Shown one piece after another: positions 55,737-64,000 of a DNA stretch of 64,000 nt. Source of the stretch: Peromyscus leucopus (lineage: Eukaryota > Chordata > Mammalia > Rodentia > Cricetidae); assembly GCF_004664715.2 (NCBI RefSeq), contig NC_051066.1, positions 83,539,735 through 83,603,734 of the forward strand, in the 5' to 3' direction. A program made the position numbers and the translations under genes. The first letter of the stretch is position 1; each line of letters begins with the position of its first letter. Below the pieces are notes generated by a model. It made no database searches. It saw only the letters and a list, made by a program, of their open reading frames with translations, and was not told where the DNA came from.

Positions 55737-56695
55737 TCAAGATAGTACTATGCAGGCTACTGAAAGAGAAACATGGGCACCAACCCAGCCATAAAACTTT
55801 TGGCCTACAATCTGTCCTACTTGTAAGATGTCATAGGGCAATGGTGGCACAGAACTTGTTGAAATATCCAGCCAATGTCTAATTTATCCTGAGGCCCACC
55901 GCACAAGAGAAAGCCCAGGCCCCAAACTGTTTGATGGCTAGGAACCAGAGACTGGATAGCCAAGAGACCTACGGTCGGACCAAAAATGAATGGCAAAAAA
56001 AAAAAAATCAATTAAATGCTTCCTAATGATATTCTGTTATTCTGATATACTTATAGGTCAGTGCCCTGTCCAGTTGTCATCAGAGAGCCTTCCCCTAGCA
56101 GCAGATAGGAGCGGGTACAGAGACTTACAGCCAGCTATTATGTAGAGAGAGAATCTAAACTGAAGGCTCCATTGGATCCCTCCTTTTGGAGCTTGAAGAA
56201 CCCTGTGGAAGGAGGGAGGCAGGGAGACTGTAGGAGTCAGAGCAGATGGAGGACATTATGAGAACATGTCCCACTGAATTAACTAAGCAGGGTACACATG
56301 GGCTCATAGGGACTGAAGTGGCAAGCACTGGGCCTTCAGGGGTCTGCGCCAAGTCCTCTGCATACATGCTCTGGCTGTTAGCTTGGTGTTTTGTGGAACT
56401 CCTAACTGTGGGAGAAGGTGTGTCTTTGGCTCTTTTGCCTGCTCTTGGGACTCCTTTTCTACTGTTTGGTAAGCTTGTCCTCCTCGGCGTGAGGGCTTTT
56501 GCCTTGTCTTGTTACATCTTGTTTTGTCCTGTTTGGTTGTTATCTCTCAGAGGCCTGTTCTTTTCCTGAAGGGAGACAGAGTGGGGAATGGATCTTGGGG
56601 ATAAGGGAGGTAGTGGGGGCTGGGAGGGAAAACTGTAGTCGGGATGCATTGTATGCGAGAAGAATTTATTTTCAACTAAAAAGAATGACTGACAT
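55737..56695 (+). mobile_element. L1 (Lx-type) 3' UTR, forward
   Basis: 'tactatgcaggctactgaaa', 'gcaatggtggcacagaactt', 'gccaatgtctaatttatcct', 'taggaaccagagactggata', 'gggactgaagtggcaagcac' and 'aggggtctgcgccaagtcct' are followed by the G-rich end and 'gtatgcgagaagaatttatt'. It shares all these blocks in order with 62290-63255. The 107-codon frame at 56246 is an L1 3' UTR shadow. Confidence 0.82.
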
Positions 56696-56789
56696 GTTCA
56701 TTTCTGCTTCTGGGAGGAGTCTTATGAATAAAGGGAAATGACTTTGCTGAATGGTACAGAACAGACACAGGTGGCCCTCCTTCTCCACC

Positions 56790-57205
56790 TTCCAATCAAT
56801 TTGACCAGGGATGTGACCAGAATGTTTTTGGAAATGCTGTCTTTGCAGATGTAACTAATTAAGATGAAGTCATGGTAGAGTAGGGTAGACCATTAATATG
56901 GAATGATTGATGCCCTTTTAAGAAAAGAAAAGACACAGATGCTCTTAAGGGAAGATGAGCATGTGATAATAGAGGAAAATATTGCAACAATGCTTACACA
57001 GCAGCTGAAGTCATCTGGGATACCAAGGGCAGGAAGAAGCAGAAGGATCCTTCTTCCCCAGAAGCATCAGAGGGAACTTGATCACATGTACACCTAAGTT
57101 TCAGACCTCTACCCTCAAGAACTATCAAAGGATAAATTTATGTTGTTTAAAGCTATTAGGCTTGTGGTATTTTGTTATGGCATCCTCAGAAAACTAATAA
57201 GATGC
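56790..57205 (-). mobile_element. MLT1-like (ERVL-MaLR) LTR, reverse
   Basis: 'gtctttgcagatgtaactaa', 'ttaagatgaagtcatggtag', 'gaagcatcagagggaacttg', 'gtttcagacctctaccctca' and 'ggtattttgttatggcatcc' match a reverse-complement mammalian MaLR-type LTR nearly from end to end. Shared with placental mammals, so old. Confidence 0.72.
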
Positions 57206-57249
57206 TTTACTAGCCATGTGTAATCTGTGTCTTCTTTATTAGAACTCCC

Positions 57250-57437
57250 CAAACCCAGAGCCTATGCTCTATATTCACATTTAAATTTATTCATTTCTTT
57301 ATTTTTGAGATTATGATATAATTACATAATTTAGCCCTTCCTCCAAACTGTCCTATGTACCCCTCCCTTCTCCTTCAAATACATGGCCTATTTTTGTTAA
57401 TTCTTGTTGCATACATATATGTGAATGTATATATATA

Positions 57438-57480
<43 letters not shown>

Positions 57481-58015
57481 CTAAACATAGCTTCCTCAGT
57501 CTGTAGAATGTTACTTGTATATATGTTTTAGGGTATGACCATTTGATATTGGATAACCAGTTTCTATATTCTTCCCTGGGCAAAACTATTTCAGGATTCC
57601 TTAGTTTTCTGTAATTTTGTGTGGGGTTGGGGTCCCCCAAGCTTTCCCATGTTGTCTTTAGCATGTCTGTTGTTGTCCTTATTCAGCTCATATTTAGGAA
57701 ATCATGTTGGTGAGACTTGATAGGTATAGTTTCTGATGATCCTAGGAGGCACATTTTCATACAAAACTTGTGGTTCTTCCGGTTCTTAAAATTTCTTTCT
57801 GCCTCCTCTTCCACAATGATACCTGAACCTTAGGTGCAGGAGTTATTTTGGAAATGAATCCATTGAGATTGTACTCTACAACTCTGCATTTTAGTTAGTT
57901 TTCATTTTCTGGTCTCCATCCCTCATGCTGAGTGGTTCTTAAGTCCAATTAGAGAGCTGCTGATTACTGCCATATACATGAACTACTGCATCCCCAGGGT
58001 TATTGTGTCATACTG
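57250..58015 (-). mobile_element. L1 (Lx-type) 3' UTR, reverse
   Basis: 'ttttgagattatgatataat', 'tgttaattcttgttgcatac', an AT tract, 'tagaatgttacttgtatata', 'gacttgataggtatagtttc' and 'tccattgagattgtactcta' match a long reverse Lx 3' UTR. It is the opposite strand of the same sequence type as 49746-50240. Confidence 0.82.
57427..57478. repeat. (AT)n tract inside L1
   Basis: About 50 bases of alternating AT with one TTT break, in the AT-rich part of the Lx 3' UTR. Confidence 0.95.
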
Positions 58016-58103
58016 GTTAGTATTGCAATTTATAGACATCAGAGCTGGACAGGAAAATGTTGGTTGCTTCCCTACTTAGAAGGCTTGCATTGTGCCTTCT
58101 AAG

Positions 58104-58121
58104 TGATAGAGTACACGTGCG

Positions 58122-58166
<45 letters not shown>

Positions 58167-58345
58167 ATATTTATATACATGGGCACCATGTGTGGGCCTG
58201 GTTTGCATGGAGACCAGAAGTGAGTATTACTGGATCCCCTGAAACTGGAGTTTCATGTGGTTGTTATCTGGCATGTGGGTATCAGTAACCTAACCTAAGT
58301 CCTCTGCAAAAGTAGAAAGCATTCTTAACAATCACCAGATCCTAT
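58104..58345 (-). repeat. B2 SINE, reverse, with expanded GC/AC tail
   Basis: 'gggcaccatgtgtgggcctg', 'gcatggagaccagaagtgag', 'tggatcccctgaaactggag' and 'taagtcctctgcaaaagtag' followed by 'gcattcttaaca' are reverse B2. The tail side holds (GC)6 then (AC)17. Confidence 0.8.
58119..58164. repeat. (GC)6(AC)17 compound repeat
   Basis: GC units at 58119-58130 and AC units at 58131-58164, part of a longer strictly alternating purine-pyrimidine run (58111-58170). Confidence 0.96.
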
Positions 58346-58386
58346 AGTCACCCTTTTCTTACACATAGATATTGTCATTGAAGTTT

Positions 58387-58394
58387 AGATAGAT

Positions 58395-58448
<54 letters not shown>

Positions 58449-58490
58449 CAGATAGAGATAGGTAGACAAACATATAGACAGACAGATAGA
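58387..58490. repeat. (TAGA)n tetranucleotide repeat
   Basis: About 14 clean TAGA units, then imperfect TAGA/CAGA to about 58490. Typical hypervariable STR. Confidence 0.95.
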
Positions 58491-58557
58491 GTAAAATGGA
58501 TTTATTAACCCATTTGTTCAGCAAATATTTTATTAAGTAGTAAGATATAACTCTCAA

Positions 58558-58650
58558 CTGGGTATGTTACCAAGTGGTGTACTACTTGCATATCATGTTT
58601 AAAGTCCTTGGTTAAATTTCCAACACCACAAAAATAAATGCAAAGAAAGA
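58558..58650 (+). repeat. ID-like SINE, forward, diverged
   Basis: 'gtggtgtactacttgcatat', 'taaagtccttggttaaattt' and 'ccaacaccacaaaaataaat' parallel the tRNA-Ala-derived ID/B4 head plus A-rich tail. Confidence 0.5.
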
Positions 58651-59149
58651 AACAAGATACAGAGGGGGTCCAGGGTGGGAGGGGAGGCCCTTGGAAATAT
58701 AGGAGGATACAAAGCAAATTTGGGAGACCTGACTGCAATTATGAATGAATGAATAAATTAAATATGGATAACTGCTATAAGAAAAGTTAAACTCTCTATT
58801 TTGGTCAGGATTGATTGAGGAATTAGAAGTAAGCTAAATTTGAAGAATGAGTTGGAGAAGTTGAAATTTGAATAACTTGAACAGTGGTTCCTATCCAGGA
58901 TTAGTTTGCCCCTCAGGGAATATTTAAATAGAAATAACTTCAGTTGTCACAACCATCAAAAAGGGTGTCTGACCTCCAATAAGTAGAGACCAGTGCTATT
59001 GTTAAACATCATTTAATTCACAACTTAGATGCCAGAGATGGGAATTAATTACCAGGCCCCAAATCATGTAATGTTGAAATCGAGGAATGCAGAATTAGAG
59101 GTGGATAGAGAGCCTAGGGAGAATGTAGGAAACAGCAATTGGCAGCATA
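58651..59149. other. Single-copy region, no gene seen
   Basis: Nothing recognised apart from a short G-rich patch near 58665. Confidence 0.3.
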
Positions 59150-59315
59150 GCTCATCAGCTAAACACTGTACAGAAATATTTACACATCTTAACATACTTC
59201 ATCCCATCTCACAGATGAAGAAATCAAGGTTCAGAGGTTAAACAACTTCCCCAAGACTGAATAGTTAGTAAATGATAAAAGACAACATTAACCCAGGTCT
59301 GACTCTCAAGGTACC
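59150..59315 (-). repeat. MIR SINE, reverse orientation
   Basis: 'catcccatctcacagatgaa', 'gaaatcaaggttcagaggtt' and 'aacaacttccccaagactga' are a clear reverse MIR core, ending with 'cccaggtctgactctcaagg'. Confidence 0.7.
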
Positions 59316-59850
59316 TTCCCCTTCATAGCAGCTGTTTAGTTCAGGACAATTTCCTTGACTGAAAATGATCTGGAGGCCAACCTCCAGGAGTGGACTATTG
59401 AATCCCATCAGCAGACAAAAAAATGGCTGAAGGATACTGATTATACCACTATGGCTTTAAGAAGGAAGCTCTGTAGGGACACTGAGAATCAGGGTCTGTA
59501 TCTGAGGGTCATAAGTGAGGAGGAGAAAAGGAAGTCTGAGGAACAACTGACAAGAGAAATGGAGAGAAAGGGGAAGGACACTCCCCTAAGCCTGTGAGCC
59601 AGGCACAGGCATAAGAGGTTAAAGAAAACTGCCTAATAATATAACTAAGAATAACTGAGACTGGGGATGGGGGGATTCTGATGGGGAATGCCAAGAGCGC
59701 AAAAACTATACCAAATAGAAACTGACAGACATAATAAGTAGCTAAGAAACACAATTTATTCACCCAACTTAAAACTATTTTGTGCCTTCTTTTCCAGGTA
59801 ACATTTAAATGTTGGATTATCTATATTGGTGAACTAACAGATGTAGTTAA
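59316..59850. other. Single-copy region, no gene seen
   Basis: An 80-codon plus frame at 59355-59597 is charged and glutamate/lysine-rich but has no family resemblance I can name. No promoter or splice support. Confidence 0.3.
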
Positions 59851-59854
59851 GTGT

Positions 59855-60160
59855 GTGTGAGTTTGCCTTCTCATTGGTTGTAAACCCAACCACATGACCT
59901 CCTCGTCACTACCTGTTTATACAGACCTCCAGGTCTCTATGGTTGGTATTGAGATTAAAGGCATGTGTCTCCATGCTGGCTGTGTCCTTGAACCCACAGA
60001 GATCTGCCTGTCATGTGATTTGGATTAAGGGAATGTGCTACCACTGCCAGACTTCTGCTAAATGGCTTGCTATTAGCTCTGACCCCCAGGCAACTTTATT
60101 TATTAACATACAAATAAAATCACATTTCAGCACAAATAAAATAAGTGGTTTACAGTCTGA
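59855..60160. repeat. RMER1-like composite repeat
   Basis: 'tcattggttgtaaacccaac', 'cacatgacctcctcgtcact', 'acagacctccaggtctctat', 'gagattaaaggcatgtgtct' and 'tggattaagggaatgtgcta' lead to the end 'tttattaacatacaaataaa'. I recognise the order from rodent RMER1-type repeats. It carries two reverse B1-like modules and resembles the copy at 5380-5890 in its later half. The 86-codon frame here is repeat-derived. Confidence 0.6.
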
Positions 60161-60194
60161 TGGAACGTGTCAAAACAATCTGATAGTAAGTATA

Positions 60195-60242
60195 CATGTG
60201 TGAAAGTGTGTGTGTGTATGTGTGTGTGTGTGTGTGCGTGTA
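60195..60242. repeat. (GT)n microsatellite
   Basis: GT units with TATG and GCG interruptions. Confidence 0.9.
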
Positions 60243-61574
60243 CAGTTGTAGTCTCAATTAAATCTAGTGGCAGTTTAGAGAATAAAGAGGTTATTATACA
60301 GCGTTCAGTTTCTGTGTTTTCTTAAATTATGCATCTTTTTCTGGCCTCTTTACATGCTTTCTTCAAGGGTAACAGCATAATGATGATAATGATCACCTTG
60401 CTTATGTTCAAAACGATTGCTCAGCAGCCTTTGATGAGGCTTAAGAAGTCAGGCAGAAAAGAAAATGCTAGGACTGAGGTTGGAGTGGTACATTAGAGGA
60501 AATTATCTGGGAGGATTAAGGTCCTTCACAAATAGAAGGGCTCTTCCTGGAGTGACCTAGCTGAAGTGATTTCAAATAGACCATATTCGGTACACTAATA
60601 ACATTATAATCCTATTTTTCTTGTTTCCTTCATCAAACCTTTCCCCAGGGAGGTTCTCAACATTCATTTTTAAAACAATCAACTAAGGACAAATTCTAGA
60701 TTATTTGGGGGAGAGTGTCTGATAAATACATGAAGCTGGTAAATTCTGTCTTTATGGCCAGTTTATACCCAAAGCTTTGAAGAACTCTAGACTATGTTAA
60801 GTACTCCATAAATGTTGGCTGAATAAATGAGTGCTCCTTGCCATTAGAACAGCCTTTCATCCATGTAAACTACTAAGTATTCTCTCATTCTTTAATGATG
60901 GTAGAGGCTACACCTTTGGTATCTATTTCTGATCATTGCTCATATATTTAAAGAGTACTTGCTATTTAAGGTATTATACCACTAGAACTTTCATGGTAGA
61001 GCATTACCATTGCCAAGTTAGCACTGCCATGTAGGATATAACTATGCTCTTGCAATATGGAATGTATTTCATTAAGTGATTCTTCCCTATGGAAGAAATG
61101 GAAAGAAATGCACTTATACCACTCATCCCAATACACCCCCCACCAAAGGCTGGTTCTATGAGCAAACAGAGATGGATACAATTCAGACAGGTAGGAATAA
61201 AGAAACATGGCATCCAGGGGGCTGCCTGAGTTGCTTACTCTGGAGTTTATGAGGAAAATAATTTACCATTTCCATCAGTATAGAAGATAAATGAAACTAA
61301 AACCAACAGAAATTTAGAGAAAGCTGGGTAAAGTGTATTTTTCCCCAAAATTAACAATTGTATTGTAAACTCTTATAAAACTGCTAAATGTGCAATGATA
61401 AGAAATGTGATTGATAATATATCCCAAATATCAATCTGAAAAAGAATATTTATATCATTTAATTTGTGTGTTCATAGTGATAATTATTCCATAAGTCTAT
61501 AAAGTCAGTTTAAATTCTCTCTATGGTCTTTATCATTCATTTTTACTTTTGAAATTATTTTTGATCTAACTAAC
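60243..61574. other. Mostly single-copy, no gene seen
   Basis: 'gttaagtactccataaatgt' then 'tggctgaataaatga' at 60790-60835 resembles an L2/MIR 3' end. Otherwise nothing recognised. Overlapping minus frames near 60966-61213 lack recognisable motifs. Confidence 0.35.
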
Positions 61575-61690
61575 TAATTACTTCTGTTTCTCATTAGAAT
61601 GCCAGATCCAAAAAATATCAAAATTCTTATCTCTTTCATGCATGAAGACTGCCTAGCTAATAGTAGTTACTCAAAACTTTTCACTGAAAA
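61575..61690 (+). repeat. L2 LINE 3' end, forward
   Basis: 'tctgtttctcattagaatgc' and 'gactgcctagctaatagtag' then 'ttactcaaaac' parallel the L2 ending ('tctcccccactagaatgtaag...gcctggcacatagtaggcgc'). Confidence 0.5.
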
Positions 61691-62084
61691 AGACAAATGA
61701 GTAATTCACACATTTATAAGAGGAACTTCAGAAGGATGCAGTGATCACCCCTGGCCAGGAACCTTGGTAGACAAGTAAAGAGGAAAGAGAAAACCAAGAC
61801 ACAGTGTTATTTGTAAGACTAAATAAATAAACATGCTGCAAAATGCTTTCAGTCCAACTTCAAATGTTCCCATAGTGTACAGTATCAGTACAATTTAGAA
61901 GTTTGAAGCCTTTTTCTGAGACTCAAGGAATCTCTTAACTGTGAAATCTTATTACATAAAAACTCAAGTTATGTACTCCAAATGTACAAAGGTACAGAGT
62001 AAGTACTCTTATTCCAAATGATAAAAATGAGGACATACTCTGTTACCTACCAAACAAGGCTTCCAGTAGGGGAACTAGGTTGCA
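61691..62084. other. Spacer, no gene seen
   Basis: Nothing recognised. Confidence 0.3.
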
Positions 62085-63255
62085 CTTGATTGAGTTGTTA
62101 CCCAGGGGGTTCCCATGGAAACCCCCAAACAACCCAGGCTGTCACTGAGACAATGGGTTGCTCTTGGCAAATGAATAGCAGCAACCCATTGCTAAAGATA
62201 ACACCCATACAACTCATTAAGCATGGAGAATTCTAGCTGGTGCCTACATGGAGCCCTCACGCCTCCACTCTAGTGTCTTTATATGGGAAGGTACTCTGCA
62301 GGCTACCAAAAGAGAAATGGCCACAAAACCTTTGACCTAAGATCTGTCCTGCCTGTAAGATATGCTAGGGCAATGGTGGCAAAGAATTTATGGGAGTAGC
62401 CAACTAATGTCTGATTTGACTTAAGGCCCCCTCCACAAGATGGAACCTATTCCCAACATTGCTTGTATGGCCAAGAATCAGAGACTAGATAGCCCAAGAC
62501 ATAGGGTAAAACAAAACACTAGTGGTCAAAACAAAAATGTATCAATAAAATGACTGGTCAAAAAAAAGTCAATAACATGATTCCTAATGTTATTCTGCTA
62601 TACTCATAGATCAGTGCCTTATTCAATCATCGTCAGATTCTTCCTTCAGAAGCAGATCCACAGCCAGATGTTATTCAGAGAGAGGGTCTAAATGGGATGT
62701 CTCAATCAAATCTCCCCCCACCGTGAGCTCAGGGAACGCCGCTGAAGAGGAGTCAGAGAGAGTGTAGAAGCCAGAGGGAATGGAGGATACCAGGAGAACA
62801 AGGTCCTCTGAATCAACCAAGCAAGGATCATATGAATTCAAAGAGACTGAAGCAGCAAACACAGGGTCTACAAGGGTCTGCATCGGGTCCTCCGTGTACA
62901 CATTACAGGTATCAGGTTACTATTTTCATGGTACTCCTGAGTATGTGAATGAGTTAGTCTCTGATTCTGGTGCCTGTTCTTGTGACTCTTTTCCTTTTTG
63001 GGGGGTTGCCTTGTCAAGCCTTGATGTGATAGTTTTTGCTTTATCTTATTATGTTTTATTTTGTTACATTTGGTTGTTATCTCATGGATTATTATGATAA
63101 AAAGATTACTTTCTGTTTTTTAAATGAGAGACAGAAAGGGAGTGGATCTGGAGGAGAGGGTAGGTGGGGAGGAACTGGAAAGAATAGAGGGAGGGAAAAC
63201 TAATCAGGATATATTGTATGAGAAAAATCTCTTTTCAACAAATGGGAAAAAAAAT
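62085..63255 (+). mobile_element. L1 (Lx-type) 3' UTR, forward
   Basis: 'tactctgcaggctaccaaaa', 'gcaatggtggcaaagaattt', 'caagaatcagagactagata', 'aagagactgaagcagcaaac', 'aagggtctgcatcgggtcct' and 'aaagggagtggatctggagg' then 'gatatattgtatgagaaaaa' give the full Lx 3' UTR to its end. The part before 62289 is less certain. Frames of 76 and 105 codons here are shadows of the repeat. Confidence 0.8.
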
Positions 63256-64000
63256 GAGGACATAGGAATGAATGAATATTCAGACCAAAGCAAGACCAAA
63301 ACCTAGCAGGGTAAACACCCAATCGTATAGCTGTTCCCAGTATCTAAGGCTTCGAATGGAGTCCTCTGGGTTCCAAAGAGCTTAGCTGGACCTACCCTTC
63401 CAGCTCTGCTACTGGCAGTGCATATGTCCTCTTTGTTGAACTGGCCTCACTATGAACACCACTTTCTTGGCTTATGTTATATGGTTGTGATTCCAAATCC
63501 TGGAGTTTCCATTATAATTGAGGTGCTTCATAGCTTCACACAGTGGCCTCTTGGAGCCTTTTTGCAGGGACTCCAACCCTGTCATTCACCACCTGACCAC
63601 AGCAGTTCTCTGAGATCATGGTGAAAGAGTCCACAAATACCTCGGTTCTGCATCTTTAATATACACAAAGCTAGAACCATGTGAGGGATGCTGCCAAGTT
63701 TTGTTGCTGGTTCAGGACTGAGGCTGTCCCCTTTAGAGCACAGTTACAGCAACCTCTGAATACTGGCCCCAGGGAAACACTCCTATAGCCAGTTGCTTTC
63801 TAGGAGCAGGACACATTTCTAGTATTATGAGTTTAGAGCTATGAAATGCATTTTCATTTGCTCCAGCTAAAGCTTTTGGTAGATGAGGTCTCTTTCTCAG
63901 GGTTCTTTCCTATTATCCCAAGGTAGTACCTCCATTTCACCATATGCCTTGGCTAATATTTTAAACTTGAATGAGCCCTTTACCTGGACAAATGGACATT
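63256..64000. other. Single-copy flank, no gene seen
   Basis: Slightly higher GC than average. The 68-codon frame at 63418 shows no recognisable features. Confidence 0.3.

Noticed and set aside
55350..55745. 131-codon plus frame
   Set aside because: Reads through an inverted L1 3' UTR segment.
58375..58557. Tyrosine/leucine/serine repeat frame
   Set aside because: Translation of the TAGA tetranucleotide repeat.
62780..63097. 105-codon plus frame, similar to one at 56246-56569
   Set aside because: The two frames resemble each other only because both lie in the same place of Lx 3' UTR copies.

Overview
The window looks like nuclear DNA from a muroid rodent, most likely a cricetid. It carries B1, B2/B3 and ID/B4 SINEs, L1 elements with rodent Lx-type 3' UTRs, rodent ERVK-type solo LTRs, an RMER1-like composite repeat and a URR1-type hAT element. 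These sit over an older mammalian layer of MIR, L2 and MLT1-like LTR fragments. Long CA/GT, CT, GAAA, TAGA and AT microsatellites are common, and CpG is rare, as in intergenic or deep intronic rodent DNA. The family names come from memory of consensus sequences, not from a search.

I find no protein-coding gene that I can support. The longest open frames (up to 180 codons) are about what chance gives in 64 kb, and many others are translations of repeats. No tRNA, rRNA, snRNA or CpG-island promoter was recognised. The nearest thing to a gene part is a possible minus-strand mRNA 3' end at 47445-48016, with a short terminal reading frame and an AATAAA signal. It could be a terminal exon, a processed-pseudogene tail or chance.

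Layout: 1-17 kb is mostly single-copy sequence with scattered MIRs, a B3 and one solo LTR (10.5-10.9 kb). At 17-23 kb there are short L1 3' ends in both orientations, a B2 and a (CT)n-bearing insertion. At 23-35 kb there are SINEs, CA repeats, L2/MIR remnants and a hAT element. At 35.5-37.4 kb lies the longest L1, with a broken ORF2 C-terminus and a complete 3' UTR. At 37-46 kb there are B1/B4 copies, (GAAA)n, old L1 and a young-looking L1 tail with a 17-bp target-site duplication. At 46-49 kb lies a repeat-poor island. At 49-58 kb there is a dense nest of L1, LTR and SINE insertions. At 58-64 kb there are a B2, STRs, MIR/L2, the RMER1-like repeat and an Lx 3' UTR.

No genes act together here. 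The interest lies in insertion history: nested insertions with readable target-site duplications, five L1 copies that look 5'-inverted, an LTR inside a GT microsatellite, and DNA stretches able to adopt unusual structures.
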